From: Oscillospiraceae bacterium
GTDB taxonomy: Bacteria > Bacillota_A > Clostridia > Oscillospirales > Ruminococcaceae
Direction: 5' to 3'
Length of the DNA: 7,429 bases
Assembly (NCBI GenBank): GCA_017523995.1
Contig: JAFWUX010000130.1
Location: 1-7,429 of the forward strand
The notes under the pieces were generated by a model. It saw nothing but the letters and a program-made list of their open reading frames with translations. It was not told the origin of the DNA and ran no database searches. Every line of letters starts with the position of its first letter. The stretch's first letter is position 1. Shown in pieces: positions 1 to 5,082 of this stretch. The translations under genes were made by a program, and so were the position numbers.

Positions 1-1
1 C

Positions 2-193
2 GATGTGGACTGCAACAAGGTCCGCGATGTCTCCGATGCCGTGCTGCTCGCCAGACTGATCGCGGAGGATTCCACGGCAAAGGTCAGCGCACAGGGATTG
101 CTGAACGCAGACTGCAACGGCGACGGCAACCGCACATCTGAAGATGTCATCAGACTGCTGCAATATATTGCAAAGATGATCCCGGAAATCTGA
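2..193 (+). CDS. C-terminal type I dockerin of a cellulosomal protein (partial)
   Basis: Only the last 63 residues lie in the window; the frame is open from base 2 to the TGA at 191-193. Two Ca-binding dockerin loops are visible. The first, D-V-D-C-N-K-V-R-D-V-S-D followed by AVLLARLIAED, has acidic or amide residues at loop positions 1, 3, 5, 9 and 12 but Lys at position 6, where Gly is usual. The second, D-C-N-G-D-G-N-R-T-S-E-D followed by VIRLLQYIAKM, is canonical. In this family the dockerin binds a cohesin on a scaffoldin, so the full protein is probably a secreted carbohydrate-active enzyme or other cellulosome component. The catalytic part is outside the window and cannot be named. The short tail after the second helix (IPEI) fits a natural C-terminus. 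Confidence 0.9.
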   Translation, partial: DVDCNKVRDVSDAVLLARLIAEDSTAKVSAQGLLNADCNGDGNRTSEDVIRLLQYIAKMIPEI

Positions 194-233
194 ACGGTTC
201 CGGCACATAAAAATCGCTTGATTCCCTTTCCGG

Positions 234-273
234 AAACAGGACAGCCGCCCCGAACGGCTGTCCTGTTTTGTTT
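234..273 (+). terminator. Rho-independent terminator of the dockerin gene
   Basis: A perfect 14-bp stem pairs 234-247 with 255-268 (core ACAGGACAGCCG / CGGCTGTCCTGT) around the loop CCCCGAA. It is followed by TTTTGTTTG. It begins about 40 bp after the dockerin stop codon. Confidence 0.93.
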
Positions 274-300
274 GACAAGACGCGCCTGCTGTGATATAAT
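272..300 (+). promoter_or_regulatory. Consensus sigma-A promoter for the signalling operon
   Basis: TTGACA at 272-277 and TATAAT at 295-300 are separated by exactly 17 bp. Both hexamers match consensus perfectly. The -35 box overlaps the T-tail of the preceding terminator, so the intergenic space is very compact. The expected start is near 307, giving a leader of about 45 nt before the 352 ATG. Confidence 0.9.
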
Positions 301-351
301 CATAGGGACGGCGTTTTTGCCGGATTCTGAACAAAGCAGGGGAGGGAAAGG

Positions 352-1041
352 ATGAACATTCTGCGTACACCGGTTTTCCGGCGCATCTGCCGGACAGAAG
401 TCCTGCTGTGCCTTGTTATGCTGCTGCTTCCGCTCGGCTTGCTGCTGCGGCAACGGCTTCATACGGCAGAGCCCGCGCGTTCCTTCCTGATGCCGGGCGC
501 TGCGGTGATCACAACGCTGCGTCTGCTGCTGATGCTCTCGCTTGCCAATTCGCTGGCAGAGGCTGCCGCTGCGGACAGTGCCTTCCACCGCGCCAAAAAC
601 TGGTGCCTGATGCAGAGCGTCACCGAAGCAGGCGCGCTGCTGCTGAATGTCACGCTTGTCGTGCTGCATACGCAGCGGGAAAACGGCGCAGTTCCGCGCT
701 TTCTGCTGATGGCAGGCTGTTATCTCTGCTATGTGTTCGTGCTGCAGCTGTTTGATTATCTCTCGAACCGCAATCTGATGCTCGGGCTGCGTTCGGTCTG
801 GCGGCTCTGCGGCGGCGATGCTTCGCTGGAACGGCAGCTCCGCCTGACGCATGTCCTGCTGATCCTGAGCTGTGTGCTGTTTGTTCCGCTCTATATGACA
901 TATTCGATGCGGGATATCACGCTGCGTCCGCTGGTGTGGGCAATCGCCCTCTGCGCGATGTCAATGATTGTGATTGTACAGCTGCGCATAGCACTGCATG
1001 CGCGAAAGACGGCAGTCCTGCTCGCCGCACTTTCAGAATAG
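352..1041 (+). CDS. Polytopic membrane protein, likely sensing partner of the kinase
   Basis: This 229-residue protein is mostly hydrophobic, with about six membrane segments near residues 16-33, 47-68, 92-107, 116-136, 166-185 and 191-213 and short charged loops. I see no H-box, ATPase or other catalytic motif. The start follows GGAGG at 341-345 with 6 bp spacing. It is the first gene of a three-gene operon, and the kinase ATG follows its TAG by 10 bp. The last two segments, with a short loop containing an R-P-L-W-type stretch and a basic end (QLRIALHARK), resemble the layout of the membrane sensor region of clostridial LytS-like kinases. I infer a kinase-less sensor or accessory protein that works with the next gene. 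The family is not firmly recognised; an unrelated membrane protein remains possible. Confidence 0.75.
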   Translation: MNILRTPVFRRICRTEVLLCLVMLLLPLGLLLRQRLHTAEPARSFLMPGAAVITTLRLLLMLSLANSLAEAAAADSAFHRAKNWCLMQSVTEAGALLLNVTLVVLHTQRENGAVPRFLLMAGCYLCYVFVLQLFDYLSNRNLMLGLRSVWRLCGGDASLERQLRLTHVLLILSCVLFVPLYMTYSMRDITLRPLVWAIALCAMSMIVIVQLRIALHARKTAVLLAALSE

Positions 1042-1051
1042 GGGGATCGTC

Positions 1052-2161
1052 ATGCAGATATCTGTTACGGTCAGCACGGTTCTGATGCTTGCCGGAATTC
1101 CGCTGCTGCTGCCGGCGATTCTGCCGCTGCTGCACCGGAAGTATGACCGGCGCGGTTTTCTCATAGCATCCTCGGCGGTGCTGCATCTCATCGCGACGCT
1201 TTATGCGCTTGCGGTCAATTTTACATGGTTCAGCCACGCGGTCGAGCCTTACGGTGAGATTCTGTTCCTGCTTTCATTCGGAATCGGGCTGGCTGCCGGC
1301 ATCGCGCTGCTGCTTGCGGCGTTCTGTGAGCCGGACGGCAAAATCCGCTTTTTCAACCGCCGGATGCCGATTCCGGTCAAGCTGCTCGCGTGCATTCTGC
1401 TTCCGGTGCTGACAGCCGGTGCAGCGCAGCAGTTTTTTTCCAATATCAATTTCGTCGAATACGGCTTTTCGCTCTCTGTTTTCCTGACGGTGACCTGTCT
1501 GCGGTTTGAAGCAGGCGAGCAGCTGCAGACCAGAGAAGCCGATCTGGAACTGCAGCAGGCAAAGCTCCTGACCGAGCAGATTCAGCCGCATTTCATCTTC
1601 AATGTCCTGATGAGCATCCAGAATCTCTGCTATCAGGATGCGGATGCGGCGGCGGACTGCATCGCGCAGTTTGCGGGATATCTGCGCGGCAATATGAATG
1701 CGCTGACCGCGGAGAAGCTGATCTCCTTTGAGACGGAGCTTGAGCATATCCGCGAATACGAAGCGCTCGAGCATGCCTGCACCGATCTGCCGTTTGCGCT
1801 GGATTACACGCTCGGCGTCACGGATTTTGAGATCCCCGCGCTGACCGTGCAGCCGATTGTTGAGAACGCGATCAAGCACGGCGCACTCAGCCGCCGCGAC
1901 GGCACCGGCAGGGCGGAGCTGAAAACCGAGCGCATCGGGCAGTTTGTCCGCATCACCGTGACGGACAACGGCACCGGCGCGCCCGCGCTGACCGAGCAGC
2001 AGAAATCGCACCGCAGCCTCGGGCTGAAAAATGCCGAAAACCGGCTTGCCGTGCAGTGCGGCGGCTCCATGACGGTGACACTCGGGGCAGAGGGAGGCAA
2101 GGTTGTGATTCTGATTCCGGACAAGGAGGCTGGTTCTCATGCAGACAATCATCGTGGATGA
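1052..2161 (+). CDS. Membrane sensor histidine kinase, LytS/YehU type
   Basis: Starting at the ATG at 1052, the product has 369 residues. AGGGGG at 1040-1045 lies 6 bp upstream; an in-frame ATG at 998 falls inside the preceding gene and lacks this site. About five membrane helices (residues 5-26, 35-57, 68-91, 108-127, 135-151) are followed by a charged, Gln/Glu-rich helical linker (152-175). The His_kinase H-box is QIQPHFIFN with phosphoacceptor His180. The ATPase domain shows the N-box PIVENAIKHG (Asn272), DNGTG at 305-309 and the lid SLGLKNAENRL from 322. In this family the dimeric kinase autophosphorylates at the H-box His and phosphorylates a cognate response regulator. The 3' end overlaps the regulator gene by 23 bp, indicating translational coupling. 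The ligand is unknown; no extracellular sensory domain is evident, so sensing probably occurs in the membrane. Confidence 0.93.
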   Translation: MQISVTVSTVLMLAGIPLLLPAILPLLHRKYDRRGFLIASSAVLHLIATLYALAVNFTWFSHAVEPYGEILFLLSFGIGLAAGIALLLAAFCEPDGKIRFFNRRMPIPVKLLACILLPVLTAGAAQQFFSNINFVEYGFSLSVFLTVTCLRFEAGEQLQTREADLELQQAKLLTEQIQPHFIFNVLMSIQNLCYQDADAAADCIAQFAGYLRGNMNALTAEKLISFETELEHIREYEALEHACTDLPFALDYTLGVTDFEIPALTVQPIVENAIKHGALSRRDGTGRAELKTERIGQFVRITVTDNGTGAPALTEQQKSHRSLGLKNAENRLAVQCGGSMTVTLGAEGGKVVILIPDKEAGSHADNHRG

Positions 2162-2945
2162 CAAAAGTGCCGTTGTCAGCATGCTGCAGCGGATTCTGAA
2201 GCGTGTCGATCCGGCAGGCACCCACACCGGCTATACCGACGCGGCGGCGGTGCTGCGCGATGCGGCACACATGCGCATTGATGCGGCATTCCTCGATATT
2301 GAAATGCCCGGCACGGACGGCATCTCGCTTGCAAAGCAGCTGCAGAGCCTGCAGCCGCTCATCAATATCATCTTTATCACGGGGCATCTGGAGTATATGC
2401 CGAAAGCCTTTGAGCTCTACGCCAGCGATTACATCATGAAGCCGGTGACGGAGACAGCGGTTGTCCGCGCGCTGAATCATCTGCGCTACCGTGCAGCGCC
2501 CCAGCCTGCGCAGAGCGGTCTGCAGGTGCAGTGCTTCGGCAGCTTTGAGGTGTTCTGTGCGGGCAGACCGCTGAAATTCACGCGGCAGAAATGCAAGGAG
2601 CTCTTTGCCTATCTGATCGACCGGCACGGCGCGGTCTGCAGCAGTGATATGATCATCGGCAATCTCTGGCCGGATGAAAGCGCAACGGAATCGCGCAAGA
2701 GCATGGTGCGGACGATCATCACCGAGCTCTCGCGGACGCTCCGGCAGGCGGATGCCGAAGATGTCCTGATCCGGATGCAGGGCGGCATCAGTGTCGATGT
2801 CAACCGGCTCGACTGCGATTACTACCGTTTCCTCAACGGCGATCCGCTCGCGATGCACGCCTATCACGGCGAATACATGACGCAGTATGCCTTTGCCGAG
2901 GAGACGCGTGCCGCCCTCTGGCAGCAGCTCCCCGCCGCGGACTGA
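2139..2945 (+). CDS. Response regulator with SARP-like winged-helix output
   Basis: This 268-residue protein starts at ATG 2139 behind AAGGAGG at 2123-2129 (9 bp spacing). Residues 1-118 form a REC domain: acidic pair Asp7/Asp8, phosphoacceptor Asp53 in FLDIEMPG, Thr81 and Lys101 (IMKP). After an Ala/Pro/Gln linker, residues 129-225 (VQCFGSFEVFCAGRPLKF onward) match the OmpR-type winged helix found in SARP regulators, including a KCKELFAYLI helix and a NLWPDE turn. The end, with YHGEYMTQY and AFAEETRAALWQ, looks like a much shortened BTAD segment. It should bind DNA once phosphorylated by the upstream kinase. LytS-type kinases more often pair with LytTR regulators, but REC-SARP fusions are familiar in clostridia. 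Target genes are not visible. Confidence 0.9.
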   Translation: MQTIIVDDKSAVVSMLQRILKRVDPAGTHTGYTDAAAVLRDAAHMRIDAAFLDIEMPGTDGISLAKQLQSLQPLINIIFITGHLEYMPKAFELYASDYIMKPVTETAVVRALNHLRYRAAPQPAQSGLQVQCFGSFEVFCAGRPLKFTRQKCKELFAYLIDRHGAVCSSDMIIGNLWPDESATESRKSMVRTIITELSRTLRQADAEDVLIRMQGGISVDVNRLDCDYYRFLNGDPLAMHAYHGEYMTQYAFAEETRAALWQQLPAAD

Positions 2946-3013
2946 GTTCCGGTGCGCCTTTGGTGCGCTGACGGAGTATAATAGAAAATGGTCATTGTAA
3001 TAAGCCTGTATTT

Positions 3014-3047
3014 CCTGCTCCTGCAGGGGATGCAGGCGGATTTTTTT
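3014..3047 (+). terminator. Probable terminator after the signalling operon
   Basis: CCTGCTCC (3014-3021) pairs with GGA plus GCAGG (3028-3030, 3032-3036) with one bulged T and the loop TGCAGG. CGGA and then seven T residues (3041-3047) follow. The bulge and the 4-nt gap before the T-run make it weaker than the other terminators here. It lies about 70 bp after the regulator stop codon. Confidence 0.6.
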
Positions 3048-3138
3048 GTAAAAAAATATCACGTAAATACGTTGATTTGAAACTTTTTGAAAAAATATCG
3101 GAAATTTTTTTCTGAAATACCCCTTTTTTTCACCCCCT

Positions 3139-3195
3139 GTTCCGTATCCTGTAGACAGAAAGCAAAACATGCTTTTCGCTCCTGAGATACGGAGC
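3139..3195 (+). promoter_or_regulatory. Structured 5' leader upstream of the acidic protein
   Basis: Two nested helices are visible. The outer one pairs 3139-3148 with 3186-3195 (core CCGTATC / GATACGG, with one G-T pair). The inner one pairs AAAGCA (3159-3164) with TGCTTT (3170-3175) around AAACA. The element ends 15 nt before the AAGGAG ribosome binding site, with no T-run, so it is not a terminator. A role in mRNA stability or translation control is inference. I find no convincing promoter in the AT-rich stretch 3048-3138. Confidence 0.45.
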
Positions 3196-3225
3196 AAAAT
3201 CAAATGAAAAAAGGAGTTCAGAACC

Positions 3226-4053
3226 ATGAAAGCAAACAAGCGCATTATGACTGCTATCGCAGCGATCTCCATGCTCTCCGCAGCAACGGGCGTTACCGCT
3301 TTTGCAAGCAACATTGCAAAGAACGATCCGAAGCCGGAAAAGGAAACCGTGATTTCTCAGGAAGCTGAGGAAGCAACCGACAAGGCTGCTGAGAAGGCAG
3401 CTGAGGAAGCAGCGGAAGAGGCTGCAGCTCCGGCAGTCGAAGAGGCTGAAAAGCCGGCAGTTGAAGAGGCTGAGAAGCCGGCTGTCGAGGATGCAGAAGC
3501 ACCGGCAGCTGAGGAGACTGAGGATGCAGAGGCACCGGCAGTCGAAGAAGCTGAGAAGCCGGAAAAGCCGGAGAAGCCGGTCGGCAAGCACGAGATCGTT
3601 GATATGATCGGCGCTTCCTTCGATTTTGACGCTGAGGACTTCAAGGATGCAGATGCAAAGACCAGCTGGTTCGAGTTCTGCAAGGGCGGTCTGAAGAAGG
3701 ATCTTGAGAAGCCTGCAAAGCCGGAGAAGCCGGCAGTTGAGCCGCCGAAGCCTGCTGAGAAGGCTGACGAGGAGATCGAGAAGCCTGCAAAGCCGGAGAA
3801 GCCGGCAGTCGAGCCGCCGAAGCCTGCTGAGAAGGCTGACGAGGAGATCGAGAAGCCCGCAAAGCCGGAGAAGCCGGCAGTTGAGCCGCCGAAGCCTGCT
3901 GATGAGGCAGAGAAGCCGCAGCCGCCTGTCGCACCGGTTAAGCCGGAGGTTGAGCCCCCGAAGCCGCATCTCCATGAGGGCCCGAAGGCTCCTGAGAAGG
4001 AGCAGGCTGCTGAGACCGTTGAAGCTGAAGCTGAGACTGTCGAGGCTGAGTAA
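3226..4053 (+). CDS. Secreted acidic Pro/Glu/Lys/Ala-rich repeat protein
   Basis: This 275-residue protein starts behind AAGGAG at 3211-3216 (9 bp spacing). Residues 1-27 are a clear Sec signal peptide: MKANKR, a hydrophobic core, and likely cleavage after AFA-27. The mature part is low complexity in three blocks. Residues 45-118 are Ala/Glu-rich with 8-residue PAVEEAEK-like repeats. Residues 119-160 form a non-repetitive island with Phe-Asp and Trp-Phe-Glu-Phe stretches and the only mature-chain Cys, Cys152. From 161, a 24-residue Pro/Lys/Glu repeat occurs twice in full and once in part, followed by an acidic tail. There is no LPXTG motif or C-terminal membrane helix, so it should be released or held by charge. 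It is probably extended and may act as a surface spacer or cation-binding polymer. I do not recognise a family. A strong ribosome site and terminator suggest good expression. Confidence 0.85.
   Translation: MKANKRIMTAIAAISMLSAATGVTAFASNIAKNDPKPEKETVISQEAEEATDKAAEKAAEEAAEEAAAPAVEEAEKPAVEEAEKPAVEDAEAPAAEETEDAEAPAVEEAEKPEKPEKPVGKHEIVDMIGASFDFDAEDFKDADAKTSWFEFCKGGLKKDLEKPAKPEKPAVEPPKPAEKADEEIEKPAKPEKPAVEPPKPAEKADEEIEKPAKPEKPAVEPPKPADEAEKPQPPVAPVKPEVEPPKPHLHEGPKAPEKEQAAETVEAEAETVEAE
3706..3900 (+). repeat. 72-bp in-frame tandem repeat
   Basis: Units lie at 3706-3777 and 3778-3849, with a partial third (first 51 bp) at 3850-3900. Each unit encodes 24 residues beginning EKPAKPEKPAVEPPKPAEK. Copies differ by only a few synonymous bases, such as GTT/GTC for Val and CCT/CCC for Pro. 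This indicates recent duplication or homogenisation, and a locus able to change length. Confidence 0.92.
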
Positions 4054-4148
4054 TTTGTTCACCTGCCGGTGATTCCCACGCCGGCTGTGATATCCGTTCT
4101 CACCCCCACGATCAATTTCCCTTTATTGGCTGTTGAATGATTTTCGCA

Positions 4149-4188
4149 CTCCCCCCGCCGTGCCGACGCACAACGGGGGGAGCTTTTT
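4149..4188 (+). terminator. Strong rho-independent terminator of the acidic protein gene
   Basis: CTCCCCCCG (4149-4157) pairs perfectly with CGGGGGGAG (4174-4182). An inner GTGC/GCAC helix occupies part of the loop. C and then TTTTT (4184-4188) follow. It lies about 95 bp after the stop codon. Confidence 0.9.
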
Positions 4189-4225
4189 ATCCGGATATGA
4201 AAAAAGCGCCCTGGTATGGCGGGTA

Positions 4226-4274
4226 CTCATATAGAAGTTATGCCCCTGAGCATTTCAAAGTGCTCAGGGGCATA
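4226..4274. repeat. Left end: terminal inverted repeat plus 14-bp perfect hairpin
   Basis: The terminal repeat at 4226-4244 leads into TATGCCCCTGAGCA (4239-4252), which pairs perfectly with TGCTCAGGGGCATA (4261-4274) around the loop TTTCAAAG. No T-run follows on either strand, so it does not look like an ordinary terminator. The right arm continues into CATAGTACT (4271-4279), which recurs at 4975-4983 in the right-end hairpin. Confidence 0.8.
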
Positions 4275-4293
4275 GTACTAATTGTTACTAAGC

Positions 4294-4408
4294 TAAATCA
4301 GAATTTGTCGGCAGTGCCGACAGCCGTTATTCTAAAGCTTTCCGGAAGCGTTATGCGCATCTTTCAGTACACTGGTTTTCGGAAGCTTATTGCTGTAAAT
4401 CAGAATTT
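4294..4408. repeat. 13-bp direct repeat pair beside the orphan gene's 3' end
   Basis: TAAATCAGAATTT occurs at 4294-4306 and again at 4396-4408, where it overlaps the minus-strand stop codon at 4407-4409. Between them lie a near-perfect palindrome, TGTCGGCAGTGCCGACA (4306-4322), and two related CGGAAGC...TTAT stretches (from about 4343 and 4380). This stretch contains no gene that I can support. Confidence 0.65.
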
Positions 4409-4868
4409 ATAAGTTGCCTTCTATACAGAACCATTCGCTGACCGTCAAAGAATCATTAAAAAATTCAAGCACAACGTGATAAAATTCATATTCATCTTTA
4501 TCAGCCTTTTTCATACAATCAGTCAAATTGGCTATCAGCCTTTGCCAGTCATCTTTTCCGAAGAAATTAACAGATGTCAAATCAAAGGATTCCTGAATGC
4601 CAAATCCATTTGGATCAGGATCCTTTACAGGAAACAGGGAGTTGATTGCTGATAACATAAGTCTTTCATAGTCGGTCTTGTAGATACGAATGCTGTCGTA
4701 ATGATTCCAATCTTCCCATGTCATAACGCCATTTCCAGAAGAATCAGTATAAACTGGTTTTAACTCTATTTCTATTTTTTCCATATCATCAGAATATAAG
4801 CGGATATCTGCAACCTTATGCTTTACATCTGAATCATAGGAACTAAATGTCCATTCATTGTATTTCAT
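4407..4868 (-). CDS. Orphan small acidic protein of unknown function
   Basis: With the ATG at 4868-4866 the product has 153 residues. I chose this start because GGAG at 4881-4878 lies 9 bp upstream. The frame stays open further up: an ATG at 4910 has only a weak GGA, and the TTG at 4937 lies inside the -10 box, so it cannot be used. The protein is soluble-looking, with no signal peptide or membrane helix. It is rich in Asp, Glu and aromatics, begins MKYNEWTFSSYDSD and ends SLTVSEWFCIEGNL. The alternating pattern in the first third suggests beta strands, and the part with FFGKDDWQRLIANLTDCMKK suggests a helix. I do not recognise a family. Small acidic AT-rich orphans of this kind are often immunity or anti-phage proteins, but that is only a guess. 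Codon and base use differ from all neighbours. Confidence 0.72.
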   Translation of the reverse strand: MKYNEWTFSSYDSDVKHKVADIRLYSDDMEKIEIELKPVYTDSSGNGVMTWEDWNHYDSIRIYKTDYERLMLSAINSLFPVKDPDPNGFGIQESFDLTSVNFFGKDDWQRLIANLTDCMKKADKDEYEFYHVVLEFFNDSLTVSEWFCIEGNL

Positions 4869-4936
4869 AATAGATTTCTCCAATGTTTCGGATGCCGGGG
4901 CTGTTGACATATAAATTCCGATTTTTGTTAGTAGCA

Positions 4937-4965
4937 ATTATAGCACAGTATTGAATGTCTGTCAA
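4937..4965 (-). promoter_or_regulatory. Perfect sigma-A promoter for the orphan gene
   Basis: On the minus strand TTGACA (4965-4960) and TATAAT (4942-4937) are separated by exactly 17 bp, both perfect consensus. The expected start is near 4930, giving a leader of about 60 nt to the 4868 ATG. The -35 box abuts the outer arm of the right-end hairpin, so the promoter belongs to the cassette. Confidence 0.88.
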
Positions 4966-5029
4966 TAGAAACGCCATAGTACTTCTGACTGAATATCAGA
5001 AATACTATGGCATAAAACTTCTATATCAG
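4965..5029. repeat. Right end: extended hairpin plus terminal inverted repeat
   Basis: GCCATAGTA (4973-4981) pairs with TACTATGGC (5003-5011). After a C/A mismatch, TTCTGA (4983-4988) pairs with TCAGAA (4996-5001) around a 7-nt loop. Further out, ATAGAA (4965-4970) pairs with TTCTAT (5019-5024). The terminal repeat at 5009-5029 is the inverted counterpart of 4226-4244. There is no adjoining T-run. Confidence 0.8.
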
Positions 5030-5056
5030 CGCAGCCTTTAAGGAGCGCTTTTGTTT
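5028..5056 (+). terminator. Terminator-like hairpin at the cassette's right border
   Basis: AGCGC (5028-5032) pairs with GCGCT (5045-5049), with CCT/AGG inside and an AG/A internal loop, followed by TTTTGTTTG on the plus strand. No plus-strand gene ends just upstream. The minus-strand gene ending at 5083 gets no T-run here, so this hairpin is better explained as one half of an older bidirectional terminator whose other half is at 4200-4211. Confidence 0.45.
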
Positions 5057-5082
5057 GTGAAAGATATATGGCTTTCGCCGCC

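Larger units (their letters stand above)
4226..5029. mobile_element. Candidate non-autonomous mobile cassette (inverted ends, hairpins, one gene)
   Basis: About 800 bp are bounded by imperfect inverted repeats. The left end at 4226-4244 reads CTCATATAGAAGTTATGCC. The reverse complement of 5009-5029 reads the same apart from one substitution (CTG for CTC) and two extra T's. Each end runs directly into a long hairpin whose outer arm contains the ATGCC of the repeat. The interior holds a single minus-strand gene with its own promoter and is clearly AT-richer than the flanks: 16 G/C in the 60 bases 4441-4500 against 34 of 60 at 2821-2880. No transposase or integrase is present and I see no clear target-site duplication, so any movement would need help in trans. 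It could also be a decayed element. Confidence 0.55.

Noticed and set aside
2977..2982. Isolated TATAAT after the regulator gene
   Set aside because: No acceptable -35 hexamer lies 16-18 bp upstream, and the terminator hairpin follows within about 35 bp, so it cannot be called as a promoter for the acidic protein gene.
1953..3314. Long minus-strand open frame across the kinase and regulator genes
   Set aside because: It runs antisense to two well-supported genes and through an intergenic region and terminator. The translation shows no domain.
3130..4062. Long open frame on the minus strand (about 310 residues, Leu/Arg/Cys-rich)
   Set aside because: It is the reverse complement of the GAG/AAG/CCG repeat gene. 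Its periodic Leu/Arg composition mirrors the plus-strand repeats, and it lacks a ribosome site.
4239..4274. Left-end hairpin as a rho-independent terminator
   Set aside because: The stem is strong but neither strand has a following T-run.
4137..4412. Plus-strand open frame of 91 residues
   Set aside because: It starts inside the terminator region and runs through the left-end hairpin and direct repeats. It has no ribosome site, and its internal repetition comes from the DNA repeats.
4226..5029. Integron-type gene cassette
   Set aside because: Neither hairpin carries the paired GTTRRRY/RYYYAAC core sites of attC, and the repeats are true inverted ends of the block.
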